A DNA stretch of 64,000 nt from Dokdonella sp. (GTDB taxonomy: Bacteria > Pseudomonadota > Gammaproteobacteria > Xanthomonadales > Rhodanobacteraceae), in NCBI GenBank assembly GCA_019634795.1, contig JAHCAR010000001.1:310001-374000 (forward strand), in the 5' to 3' direction. The notes under the pieces were generated by a model that made no database searches, had not been told where the DNA came from, and saw only the letters and a list, made by a program, of their open reading frames with translations. Both the position numbers and the translations under genes were made by a program. Below are positions 50,368 to 57,888 of this stretch, one piece after another. Position 1 is the first letter of the stretch. Each line of letters starts with the position of its first letter.

Positions 50368-51213
50368 ATGAATTATCGCCACGCCTTCCATGCCGGCAAC
50401 TTCGCCGATGTGTTCAAGCACACGATCCTGATCGGATTGATCGAGGCGCTAAAGGCCAAGCAGACCCCGTTCTGCTTCATGGATACTCACGCCGGCCGAG
50501 GCCGCTACTCGCTGGTCAGCTCGGAGGCCATGCGCACCGGTGAAGCCTCCGATGGCATCAAGCAGCTGCTTGCGGCGAGCCGGGTGCCGACCCTGATGCA
50601 TGTCTACGTCAACCTGGTCCGCTCGCTTAATGCGGGCCACGACGAACTGGTCGACTACCCCGGCTCTCCGCTGCTCGCCAGCCTGCTCATGCGCGAATCC
50701 GATCGCGGCATCCTCTGCGAACTGCATCCTGAGGAGTGCACGGCCCTGAAGGCGCTGTTTCGGGGCGATGCGCGCTTCGCCGTGCACGAACGCGACGGCT
50801 ACGGGGCCATGAATGCCCTGCTGCCGCCGAAGGAACGCCGCGGACTGGTCCTCATCGATCCGCCCTTCGAGGCGCAGGACGACGAATTCCGCATCGTCGA
50901 AAAAGCCCTCGCCGATGCGCACCGACGCTGGCCGACCGGCATGTATGCGATCTGGTACCCGATCAAGCTGCGCCAGCAGGTGCAACCGTTCCACCGATGG
51001 CTGGGCAAGAGCGGGTTTGCCAAGGTCATCGTTGCCGAACTGCTCCTGCACCCCGACAACTCGGCGCTGCGCCTGAATGGCTGCGGCATGGTCGTGATCA
51101 ATCCGCCCTGGAAGTTCGAGCGCCAGCTCGAGGAGTTGTTGCCGGCGTTGCAGGACCTGCTCGCCCAGGGGCGCTACGGGCAGCATCGCATCGAATGGCT
51201 GGCCCGCGAGTGA
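50368..51213 (+). CDS. rlmJ: 23S rRNA (adenine2030-N6)-methyltransferase
   Basis: A 281-residue SAM-dependent methyltransferase that modifies A2030 of 23S rRNA. Diagnostic: MNYRHAFHAGNFADVFKH at the N-terminus, the SAM-site block FMDTHAGRGRYSL, the catalytic LIDPPFEAQDD and the later VINPPWKFE. A longer frame exists, but the ATG at 50368 gives the exact family start. It is 63 bp upstream of slp on the same strand. Confidence 0.95.
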   Translation: MNYRHAFHAGNFADVFKHTILIGLIEALKAKQTPFCFMDTHAGRGRYSLVSSEAMRTGEASDGIKQLLAASRVPTLMHVYVNLVRSLNAGHDELVDYPGSPLLASLLMRESDRGILCELHPEECTALKALFRGDARFAVHERDGYGAMNALLPPKERRGLVLIDPPFEAQDDEFRIVEKALADAHRRWPTGMYAIWYPIKLRQQVQPFHRWLGKSGFAKVIVAELLLHPDNSALRLNGCGMVVINPPWKFERQLEELLPALQDLLAQGRYGQHRIEWLARE

Positions 51214-51276
51214 CTCCAAGCCCGGTCGGGCGGACAATGGGGCCAGCTCGGTAGCCGGAACTCGATAGCCGTGGAC

Positions 51277-51774
51277 ATGCGACACATCTCCCTCGTGGCG
51301 GCGTCTGCCGTGGCGCTGTGCGCCCTGCTCGGCGCCTGCGCGACACCGGTCTTCCGGGACGTCGACAATGCCGTCGCGGTCGTCGCCAGCGACGTTCAGC
51401 AAGACCCTGAAGCATTCCGGGGCGCGGAGGTCGTCTGGGGCGGTCGCATTGTCGCCGTCGAGAATCGCGCCGAAACGACCGAAGTGGAGGTGGTCGCCTA
51501 TCCGCTCGACCGCGACCAGCAACCGATGCCCGAGGCACCGAGCCAGGGCCGCTTCATGCTCGTATTGCCCGGATTCGTCGAACCGCTCGATTACGCGGCA
51601 GGCCGTCACCTGACCGTTCACGGCGTGCTGGCCGGGACCCGGCTCGGCCATGTGCAGGAGCGTTCATATCTCTATCCGATGCTGCGCGCGATCGACGTCA
51701 GCATCTGGCCCTGGGGTTTCATGTTCGACAAGAAGCCCCGCGTGAGCATCGGCATCGGCGCCAGCATTCACTGA
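51277..51774 (+). CDS. Slp-family outer-membrane lipoprotein
   Basis: A 165-residue lipoprotein. The signal peptide ends in a lipobox LLGAC (Cys at about residue 21), so the mature protein begins CATPVF. The rest matches Slp/YeaY proteins (FRGAEVVWGGRIVAVEN; DRDQQPMPEAPSQGRF; GRHLTVHGVLAG). Slp is a starvation/stationary-phase lipoprotein of unknown activity. A GTG two codons upstream could also serve as start. Its stop overlaps the end of the convergent CDF gene by 7 bp. Confidence 0.87.
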   Translation: MRHISLVAASAVALCALLGACATPVFRDVDNAVAVVASDVQQDPEAFRGAEVVWGGRIVAVENRAETTEVEVVAYPLDRDQQPMPEAPSQGRFMLVLPGFVEPLDYAAGRHLTVHGVLAGTRLGHVQERSYLYPMLRAIDVSIWPWGFMFDKKPRVSIGIGASIH

Positions 51775-52703
51775 TCCCGGCGTTCGCCCGGATCGCGGTC
51801 GTCGATATCGGGCTCGAAGAAGCTGAAGCGCACGTTCGGGAAGCGGCGCTTGAGCTCGCGCTCGACCGCATTGATCTGCGCGATCATGCCCAGGGCCGAA
51901 TCCTCGCCGCGCATCCTGGCCTTGATCGAGACCATAACGTCATTGCCGAGCTGCAAGGTCAGCAGGTTGTACACGCACTCGATCTCGGGGCGCTGGTCGA
52001 GAAACTCACGCATCTGCTGGCCAATCTCCGGATCCACGCTCTGGCCAATCAGCATGGCCTTGACCTCGACCGAAATGAATACGGCGACGACGATCAGCAA
52101 GGCACCGATCGCCAGCGTGCCGACCGCATCCCAGAGCGGATTGCCGGTGAGCATGGCGATCACTACGGCCGCCAGTGCGAAGGCGAGGCCGAGCAACGCA
52201 GCCAGGTCCTCGCCGAAGATCACCACGAGCTCGACCTGGCGCGTACTGCGGAACCACTGCCACAGCGAACGCTGGCCGCGCGCCTTGTTGACCTCGACCA
52301 GGCACGCGCGCATCGAGACGCCCTCGACGATGATGCTGAAGACGAGCACACCAACGGCTATCCACGGCGACTGCAGCGGCTCGTCGCTGTGCAGCTTGTG
52401 CAGGCCTTCGTAGATCGAGAACATGCCGCCGACGCTGAACAGCATCAGGGCGACCAGGAACGACCAGAAGTAGACCGCCTTGCCATAACCGAGCGGATAT
52501 TCCGGCGATGGCGGTTTTTTCGCCTGGCGGATGCCGAACAGCAGCAGGATCTGGTTGCCGCAATCGGCCAGCGAATGCACGGCCTCGGCGAGCATCGCGC
52601 CGGAACCCGTCAGCAGGGCCGCAGCGAGCTTGGCAAGAAATATCGCGAAGTTGGCGCCGAGAGCGAAGAAGATCGCCCGCAGCGAATCACCCTGACCAGC
52701 CAT
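51768..52703 (-). CDS. Cation diffusion facilitator transporter
   Basis: A 311-residue CDF-family membrane protein with six helices and a C-terminal cytoplasmic domain (about 215-300). The family HSLADCGNQ motif (TM2, with His and Asp metal ligands) is present; the TM5 counterpart has LWDAVGTLAIG with Asp. It would export Zn2+, Fe2+, Co2+ or Mn2+ in exchange for protons; the sequence alone does not settle the metal. No metal-responsive regulator is adjacent. Confidence 0.9.
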   Translation of the reverse strand: MAGQGDSLRAIFFALGANFAIFLAKLAAALLTGSGAMLAEAVHSLADCGNQILLLFGIRQAKKPPSPEYPLGYGKAVYFWSFLVALMLFSVGGMFSIYEGLHKLHSDEPLQSPWIAVGVLVFSIIVEGVSMRACLVEVNKARGQRSLWQWFRSTRQVELVVIFGEDLAALLGLAFALAAVVIAMLTGNPLWDAVGTLAIGALLIVVAVFISVEVKAMLIGQSVDPEIGQQMREFLDQRPEIECVYNLLTLQLGNDVMVSIKARMRGEDSALGMIAQINAVERELKRRFPNVRFSFFEPDIDDRDPGERRDQ

Positions 52704-52795
52704 GCCTACCCCGGGGATGCATTGTTGTTCCGCGCTAGTCTAGACGAGGCTCCGTCGACCGACGAGAGCTTCCGGTCGCCCGCTGTGGCCGCTGC

Positions 52796-53173
52796 TCACG
52801 GTAGGGTGACACCAAGGATGCGCTGTGTCTTCTTCGGCAGCCCGGCGCGGACCAGTTCGTAGGACTGGCGCACGTGGTTTGCCAGTTCGGCCTCGCTGAA
52901 CTGGCCGGTTTCATTGATGCTGACCCAGTACGCGCGCGCCATGTAAGGCGCACTCGAGATGCCGGGCTGGTCGGTCAATTCGAGGAATCGCTCCGGTCCG
53001 ACCTTGAAGCTCAGGCGGCCGCGCTCGGGCCCGATCGTGCAGAGGATGACGAACATCTTTCCCGAGACGCTCCAGACCAGGTCGACGTCCCATTTGATCG
53101 CGCGCGTGGCACCCGGCCAGTTCGCACACAAGTCATCGAGTTGCTCGACGCTCATCCCCATCGATTCGGACAT
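52796..53173 (-). CDS. MmcQ/YjbR-family DNA-binding-like protein
   Basis: A 125-residue protein of the MmcQ/YjbR family. TRAIKWDVDLVWSVSGKMFVIL and YWVSINE mark the double-wing fold; the C-terminus has SYELVRAGLPKKTQ. Family members are assumed to bind DNA but have no established role. The ATG at 53173 gives the family length; a longer form is possible. It is monocistronic. Confidence 0.88.
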   Translation of the reverse strand: MSESMGMSVEQLDDLCANWPGATRAIKWDVDLVWSVSGKMFVILCTIGPERGRLSFKVGPERFLELTDQPGISSAPYMARAYWVSINETGQFSEAELANHVRQSYELVRAGLPKKTQRILGVTLP

Positions 53174-53282
53174 CAAGGATCCTCCGGTCGGCTTCCAGCA
53201 CGGGCATTCTTCGCAGCTCCCGCAGTGTAGCGTAGCCAACTGGAATCGACGCGCATTGACCGGTCACGCCTGCGGCACTCGT

Positions 53283-53504
53283 TCAGGCTGGCGCGGGAAG
53301 CAACCAGGCCAGCAAGATCCATAGAACTACCGCGATGAGCAATGCCGAGATCAACAGCCACGAGAGCACGCGGGCAATACGTCGACGTGCCCCTCCTCGC
53401 GCCCACTCCGCGCGCGTCCGCTCGCGGAATTTCGCGGAAACCACCCAGAGCACGGGCTCGGCCAACTGTGAAAGCAGGCCCGCGATATCGAATAGCGGGA
53501 TCAA
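53283..53504 (-). CDS. Small membrane protein coupled to the L,D-transpeptidase gene
   Basis: A 73-residue candidate with a helix-forming N-terminus (LFDIAGLLSQLAEPVLW), a basic middle (SAKFRERTRAEWARGGARRR) and one C-terminal membrane helix (VLSWLLISALLIAVVLWILL). The likely start is a TTG whose bases overlap the upstream stop codon as TTGA, which suggests translational coupling. I do not recognise the family. A tail-anchored small protein is the best description. Confidence 0.6.
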   Translation of the reverse strand: MIPLFDIAGLLSQLAEPVLWVVSAKFRERTRAEWARGGARRRIARVLSWLLISALLIAVVLWILLAWLLPAPA

Positions 53505-54166
53505 CGGGCGTCGATCCGGTAGTGGTCGCCAACGACGCGAATACGTGAAAGCCGATGGTCCTGCTCGAAGCGGGCGTACGCCGGCTCGAGTTCGCTCCAG
53601 AACGCGAACCATGGAGAATTCCTTTGCGCCTCGAGGTCCATGCGTTCGAGCCGGAACGGAAACGCATGGACCTCGAATGCGGTCTGTCCGCCACGCAAGG
53701 CAGCCGCCGCCAGCGTGTAGATCTCCTCGATACCGTCATCGCCCATCGCGTAGCAGCCAATCGAGACGCACGAACCATGCACCATCAGGAAGTTGCCGGT
53801 TCGCGCATGCGCGCGATCGTAGGCATTCGGGTAGCCGAGGTTGAAGGCGAGATGGAATCGGCTGTGCGGATTGAGCTGTCCTGATGCGACCCGATAGAAA
53901 CCTTCCGGCGCCTGGTTGTCACCCTCGCGCTGCTTGGGTCCAAGCTCACCGGAATAGGTGCAGATCGGATAACTGCGAAACAGCGCGTAGCGACCGCCTT
54001 CTTCTTCCATCCAGAGCTCGAGCAGCTTCTCGCGTTTGAAGATGCGCATGAAAACGGGTGCGCCAAAGCGCAGGCCTGCGTTCTCCAGGTCCCTTTCCAG
54101 GCCCGGCCGCACGCGCGACTCGGCGGCCCTGGCCCGGTCCTGCGCGAGTGGCATCGTTCGCTCCAT
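53501..54166 (-). CDS. YafK-like L,D-transpeptidase family protein
   Basis: A YkuD-domain protein of the YafK/DpaA type. The catalytic motif HGSCVSIGCYAM with the nucleophile Cys lies at about 128-139, preceded by NLGYPNAYDRAHARTG. YafK-like enzymes act on diaminopimelate cross-links or Braun lipoprotein links in peptidoglycan. From the first ATG (54166) the protein has 221 residues and no signal. The frame is open 33 more codons upstream, and those encode a basic stretch and a good signal/anchor helix (ALSAVLAIACLILFSAFWAV), so the real start is probably a non-AUG codon such as ATC at 54265. Confidence 0.87.
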   Translation of the reverse strand: MERTMPLAQDRARAAESRVRPGLERDLENAGLRFGAPVFMRIFKREKLLELWMEEEGGRYALFRSYPICTYSGELGPKQREGDNQAPEGFYRVASGQLNPHSRFHLAFNLGYPNAYDRAHARTGNFLMVHGSCVSIGCYAMGDDGIEEIYTLAAAALRGGQTAFEVHAFPFRLERMDLEAQRNSPWFAFWSELEPAYARFEQDHRLSRIRVVGDHYRIDAR

Positions 54167-54257
54167 TGCAGTACGGCCGGAAACTGCCCAGAACGCGGAA
54201 AACAGGATCAGGCAGGCAATCGCCAGTACCGCCGACAGCGCGCGGCGGCCGCGCCGG

Positions 54258-54650
54258 TCAGCGATAGTTCTCGTAGGACTTTTCCTCGACCAGGGTCGAG
54301 CCGAGCTTTTCGTTGATCACGCGCTTGTACGCGGCGCGGTCGTCGTTGCGGAAATAGACCGCACGCGCCAGCTCGACGAACTCCGAATCGAAGGCCTTGG
54401 CCTTTTCCTTGACCCGGATGTGATCCTCGATGTCCCAGAGCGCCTCGTTGACCGCCTTCAACTTGGCCCGCTCGGCAGCGATGTCGATCGCCGAGTGCGC
54501 ATCGGCCGCCCAAGTCCGGGTCAGCAGGTCGAGTTCGGTGCGGACGTTGGCCAGCTTCTCGGGATTGCCGATACGCTCGGCCTTGATTTCGAGGATCGTG
54601 ATCTTGTCGATCAGTTCGCCATAGGAAACGGGTACGGCAATCTGGCTCAT
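54258..54650 (-). CDS. DUF6165-family protein
   Basis: A 130-residue helical protein. VPVSYGELIDKITILEIKAER at the N-terminus and ALWDIEDHIRVKEKAKAFDSEFVELARAVYF in the middle (given in two parts: ALWDIEDHIRVKEKAK and FDSEFVELARAVYFRND) match DUF6165. These proteins often lie near glycosyltransferase genes; none is here. Function unknown. The 3' end overlaps the extended reading frame of the L,D-transpeptidase gene by a few bases, consistent with coupling. No strong ribosome-binding site is seen at 54650. Confidence 0.8.
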   Translation of the reverse strand: MSQIAVPVSYGELIDKITILEIKAERIGNPEKLANVRTELDLLTRTWAADAHSAIDIAAERAKLKAVNEALWDIEDHIRVKEKAKAFDSEFVELARAVYFRNDDRAAYKRVINEKLGSTLVEEKSYENYR

Positions 54651-54744
54651 CGACGCCCAGCCTTGTTGGGGAAAACGCAATGGTAGGACGGAACGGCTGC
54701 CGTGCGAACCATTTGCGGGAATTTCGAACGTGGGCCCGAATCCG

Positions 54745-55305
54745 ATGTCGCCAGCCACATGGGACACGTTACCCTTGGCAATCCCCTGGCCGCCGACGCC
54801 CGAGATCGTGAAGCCCATTGCCCACGTGCGCTCGCCTTATGCCCATCGCATCGACGCTCCGCACCAGTCGACCGTGACCGAGGGCACCGAAACCGGCACC
54901 GCGTCCGAAGCTCGGATCGAGTTCATTCCCGAAATTCCTGCCGAGGCCTACCGCGACCTGCAGGGTTTCCAGCGCATCTGGCTGATCTTCCTGTTTCATC
55001 GCAGCGAAGGCTGGAAGCCCGAAGTGCGTCCACCGCGCGGCGGCCGGAAACGCAGCGTCCTCGCGACCCGCTCCCCACACCGCCCCAACGCCATAGGCCT
55101 TTCGGCCGTAGAACTTCTTGGTATAGAGGATCGCGCCCTGCGCGTCAGGGGCATCGACCTGCTCGACGGCACGCCGGTGCTCGACATCAAGCCGTATGTG
55201 CCCTACGCCGATTCGTTTCCCGGATCGGTGGCCGGCTGGATCGACGAGATCGATGCCGAACAGGGGCGCCACTCGGCGCCGGGACCCCGCCGGCCACGCG
55301 GATAG
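54745..55305 (+). CDS. trmO: tRNA (t6A37-N6)-methyltransferase TrmO
   Basis: A ~186-residue SAM-dependent enzyme of the TsaA/YaeB family that methylates t6A37 in threonine tRNAs. Typical blocks: IAHVRSPYAHRIDAPHQ, IWLIFLFHRSEGW, RPPRGGRKRSVLATRSPHRPN (the SAM-site region, cited in part) and GIDLLDGTPVLDIKPYVPY. A GTG at 54730 is an alternative start; neither has a clear ribosome-binding site. The N-terminal leader before IVKPIAHV is longer than usual. It is divergent from the DUF6165 gene. Confidence 0.92.
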   Translation: MSPATWDTLPLAIPWPPTPEIVKPIAHVRSPYAHRIDAPHQSTVTEGTETGTASEARIEFIPEIPAEAYRDLQGFQRIWLIFLFHRSEGWKPEVRPPRGGRKRSVLATRSPHRPNAIGLSAVELLGIEDRALRVRGIDLLDGTPVLDIKPYVPYADSFPGSVAGWIDEIDAEQGRHSAPGPRRPRG

Positions 55306-55421
55306 GAATCAGTCGCAGTTTCGATTCGCCCCGGTTTTTCGCATTCATGGATAATTGGGTGTTCAGTCTTCAAGCTCGAATATCCGATCATCGAATGATC
55401 GACAACCTGCGAGGAATTGCC

Positions 55422-55778
55422 ATGAGCAACCGGAAATCCGAAACGTCCGTGAATGGTGGCCGCCGTCAGTTTCTGCAACTGACCGGCCTGGGCATTGGTG
55501 CCGTCGCGCTGGCCGCGGCAACATCCAGATCGGCGCGCGCCGAGGACCTTCCACACCTCTCCCCCGACGATGCCACGGCCAAGGCCCTCGGCTACGTCGA
55601 GGACTCGGCCAAGGCCGATTCAGCCAAGTTCCCGAACCACAAGCCGACCCAGCAGTGCCTGAACTGCAATTTCTACCAGGGCGCCGCGGGCTCGGAGTTC
55701 GGACCCTGCACGCTGTTCCCGGGCAAGGCAGTGCACAGCAAGGGCTGGTGTTCGGCCTACGTGGCCAAGCCCGCCTGA
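55422..55778 (+). CDS. High-potential iron-sulfur protein (HiPIP)
   Basis: A 118-residue periplasmic electron carrier with one [4Fe-4S] cluster. A Tat signal (RRQFLQLTGLGIGAVALAAA, ending ARA) is followed by a mature domain of about 78 residues with cluster ligands in CLNCNFYQG, CTLFPG and WCSAYV. HiPIPs carry electrons from the bc1 complex to terminal oxidases or reaction centres, so the petABC genes in this window supply a likely donor. GAGGAA lies before the ATG at 55422. A strong terminator follows. Confidence 0.95.
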   Translation: MSNRKSETSVNGGRRQFLQLTGLGIGAVALAAATSRSARAEDLPHLSPDDATAKALGYVEDSAKADSAKFPNHKPTQQCLNCNFYQGAAGSEFGPCTLFPGKAVHSKGWCSAYVAKPA

Positions 55779-55804
55779 CGACAGCGCGAGCGATCCTGCA
55801 CTCC

Positions 55805-55840
55805 AAATGAAAAGAGCCCCGCACGGGGCTCTTTTCATTT
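55805..55840. terminator. 16-bp perfect hairpin terminator after the HiPIP gene
   Basis: Arms AAATGAAAAGAGCCCC (55805-55820) and GGGGCTCTTTTCATTT (55825-55840) are exact complements with GCAC between, and T-rich ends on both strands. Confidence 0.88.
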
Positions 55841-55966
55841 CGATGCCTTGCGCAGGCCCGCATCGCTCACCGGCCCATCTGCGGCCGTGGGCTCAAGTCC
55901 GGCATGGAATTTCCGCCCGGTACCCGCACCCTGTCGGCAAGGCCACCAGCAAAAGCCTGCAACGGC

Positions 55967-55995
55967 TTGTCAGCCCGGCCGGCTGCCCGTATGAT
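55967..55995 (+). promoter_or_regulatory. Promoter of the broken tRNA-Ser copy
   Basis: TTGTCA (55967-55972) and TATGAT (55990-55995) with exactly 17 bases between. This is a near-consensus sigma-70 promoter, so the fragment is probably still transcribed. Confidence 0.8.
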
Positions 55996-56010
55996 TCGCG
56001 GCCCACTTCA

Positions 56011-56083
56011 GGAGAGGTGGCAGAGTGGTCGAATGTACCTGACTCGAAATCAGGCGTACGTTTATAGCGTACCGTGGGTTCGA
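56011..56083 (+). pseudogene. tRNA-Ser(CGA) 5' fragment, cut in the T-loop
   Basis: The first 73 nt are identical to the intact tRNA-Ser: acceptor 5' strand, D arm, anticodon CGA and variable arm. The sequence breaks within the T-loop after GGGTTCGA. About 90 bases later ATCCCACCC briefly resumes (56171-56179), but the CTCTCC acceptor strand is missing, so no tRNA can form. Confidence 0.9.
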
Positions 56084-56085
56084 CA

Positions 56086-56174
56086 AATTCGTCAGGAACG
56101 AATTTGGACAGCCGCAGGCTGGCCCGGAGCGCATAGCGCGGAGGGTGAGGCTCAGGGATGAGTCGAACATATCC
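56086..56174 (+). repeat. 89-bp structured element, copy 1
   Basis: It matches 56544-56632 with five differences. It contains four short dyads: AATTCGT/ACGAATT, CAGCC/GGCTG, GCGC/GCGC and GGCTCA/TGAGTC. It sits inside the T-loop of the broken tRNA-Ser. No reading frame is convincing. It could be a REP-like non-autonomous mobile element or a structured RNA. Confidence 0.8.
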
Positions 56175-56250
56175 CACCCGGAACAACCTGATCCGGGTTT
56201 GCTTCAGCCCCGATTTCCGCATCGCTCCGCAGTCTTGATGTTGCTCGAGT

Positions 56251-56426
<176 letters not shown>

Positions 56427-56543
56427 TGCTGGTGTGGGGTGCGTGGACGAACCCACAGGGTTGACTACGGGCGTCCCGCCCTGCGCCCTTCGGGCCATCG
56501 CCTTTGGCGATGTTCGCTTCGGCGTCCTGCCTTCGCAGTGACA

Positions 56544-56632
56544 GATTCGTCAGGAACGAATCTGGACAGCCGCAGGCTGGCCCGGAGCGCGCAGCGCGGA
56601 GGGTGAGGCTCAGGGATGAGCCGAACATATCC
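56544..56632 (+). repeat. 89-bp structured element, copy 2
   Basis: The partner of 56086-56174. Of the five differences, two form a compensatory pair in the first dyad (A-T in copy 1, G-C in copy 2), two fall in the GCGC hairpin loop, and one changes a G-U pair to G-C. This pattern suggests selection for secondary structure. Confidence 0.8.
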
Positions 56633-56644
56633 AACCTCTCCGCC
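56629..56644 (+). other. tRNA-Ser 3'-end remnant
   Basis: ATCCAACCTCTCCGCC resembles the intact tRNA 3' end (ATCCCACCCTCTCCGCC, 56371-56387) with one deletion and one substitution. It abuts the right end of element copy 2, as an attachment-site remnant or recombination scar would. Confidence 0.65.
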
Positions 56645-56745
56645 GGAAACATCAATAAGCCACTGAAATACTAGGCCTTATTGCTTCCCGAGCTCAGCGG
56701 TCCTATCGTTGTTCCCAACGCGGAAAAATTGGATCAGAGGCTAGG

Positions 56746-57537
56746 ATGCGGACTGAACTTCAAGCGCAGGTTGAACAGAAGATCGGGCGCAACCTCCTTC
56801 GATACCAACTTGTTGAGTTGCGCCTTAAGGAGGCGCTGCCGCTGAGAAATGTTCACCTTACGAACGAGGGGATAGATCGGCTGGCCAGCGAAATGGCTAA
56901 GACCAAAAAGCAGTCGTTGGGAATGTTGATGCCGGGCTTCCTGGCGGCGTTTGAATCCATGACGCCGGAGGATGACCAAGCATTTCGCTCAGCCCTCGAA
57001 TCGTTCGTGGAGAAGCGGAACTGGCTCGTCCACCACCTCTTGGCGGAATCCAACGCCCTGTCAACCAACGCTGCCTGCCAAGCGAGCATGGATCGTCTGG
57101 ACAGTGATTACCGGGCATCGGAAGACATTGCTCACCGGGTAAAGCAACTGCATGAATTCGTCGTCAACTCACTTCAAGCCTTTCTCGAAAGCTGGAGCAC
57201 GGCGCAGCCCGGAACAGCGGGAGTGGTAGAGGCGGCCCAGCGGCAAGCGATGCAACTTGCGCAACGCTTTGGGAACAACGTCAGCGTTGAACTTCAATTG
57301 CCCCTCTTGCAGGCGCTCGACGAAATCATGGCGATGATTGAAAGCACGGGTGCGTCTGACGATGGGTGGTTGCCATTTGCACAGGTCGGGCATTCCATGC
57401 ATCGCTCGTATTCCGGCCTGCCACCCCGCCTCCTGTCGATGGCCAGGCAGATCGGCAAGTACGAATTCCGGGAGCGTCCCCCTAAGCCTGGCGCCGGAAA
57501 AGCCTGGATGTATCGCCGGCTTCCGACCAGTTCGTGA
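56746..57537 (+). CDS. Putative HEPN-like plus OST-HTH/LOTUS-like accessory protein
   Basis: A 263-residue helical protein. The N-terminus (VEQKIGRNLLRYQLVELRLK) leads to EKRNWLVHHLL at about residue 90, which fits the HEPN ribonuclease motif R-N-x3-H. The C-terminal ~60 residues (DDGWLPFAQVGHSMHR, LPPRLLSMARQIG, WMYRRLP) resemble an OST-HTH/LOTUS RNA-binding winged helix. The domain calls are by eye and not certain. Codon choice is visibly less G/C-biased than in flanking genes, and it follows a tRNA-associated repeat, so transfer is likely. An RNA-targeting or defence role is inference. The start codon follows GAGGCTAGG. Confidence 0.75.
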   Translation: MRTELQAQVEQKIGRNLLRYQLVELRLKEALPLRNVHLTNEGIDRLASEMAKTKKQSLGMLMPGFLAAFESMTPEDDQAFRSALESFVEKRNWLVHHLLAESNALSTNAACQASMDRLDSDYRASEDIAHRVKQLHEFVVNSLQAFLESWSTAQPGTAGVVEAAQRQAMQLAQRFGNNVSVELQLPLLQALDEIMAMIESTGASDDGWLPFAQVGHSMHRSYSGLPPRLLSMARQIGKYEFRERPPKPGAGKAWMYRRLPTSS

Positions 57538-57585
57538 TTTAAAGCTCTTTCAGCCTCTCAATCGCTCCCGCCGCCTCCAAAAGGG

Positions 57586-57888
57586 GTGCGCCACTTTCCA
57601 AGAGCCGAATACTACTGCTCTGTGGTTTGGGATCTCGAAGAAGGCAATGATCTGCACTTCGACGGCACGGTTCCCATTGACTGTCCTCTCGAGGAAATCG
57701 GCTCCCCCAAGTACAGACTGCTACTGAAGAGTCGAGGACCGATCTCAGGTCGAAAATTCATCGGGAACAAGCCTCGACAACCCAAGTCGAGCTCTCAGAG
57801 TGCCGGCTCAAATGCCCTTACTGCAGAGTCGGTGTGGTGCCACAAAACTGCTGGCGAACCTTTATGGCTTCGGGCATCCAGTTGCTGA
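57586..57888 (+). CDS. Doubtful short reading frame after the HEPN-like gene
   Basis: A GTG-started frame of 100 codons begins 48 bp after the HEPN-like gene. The first ~60 residues (YYCSVVWDLEEGNDLHFDG, then IDCPLEEIGSPKYRLLLKS) look protein-like. The rest overlaps the M48 peptidase gene on the other strand and looks like read-through. It may be the start of a truncated second gene of the accessory patch. I do not recognise it. Confidence 0.3.
   Translation: MRHFPRAEYYCSVVWDLEEGNDLHFDGTVPIDCPLEEIGSPKYRLLLKSRGPISGRKFIGNKPRQPKSSSQSAGSNALTAESVWCHKTAGEPLWLRASSC

Larger units (their letters stand above)
55964..56083 (+). repeat. 120-bp perfect direct repeat, copy 1 (promoter plus tRNA-Ser 5' part)
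   Basis: Bases 55964-56083 recur exactly at 56251-56370. The unit holds a complete promoter and the tRNA-Ser gene up to the T-loop (ending GGGTTCGA). After this point copy 1 runs into the 89-bp element and copy 2 into an intact tRNA 3' end. Confidence 0.95.
56427..56745. other. Intergenic stretch after tRNA-Ser with chained hairpins and element copy 2
   Basis: No coding frame is convincing. From about 56470 to 56540 short dyads follow one another (CGCCC/GGGC words, ATCGCC/GGCGAT, CTTCGG loops). Then comes the second 89-bp element and a tRNA-Ser 3'-end remnant. From about 56650 base composition becomes more A/T-rich up to the HEPN-like gene. Confidence 0.5.

Noticed and set aside
56011-56083. 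Second functional tRNA-Ser
   Set aside because: It is identical to the intact gene only up to the T-loop; the acceptor 3' strand is absent, so it was called a fragment.
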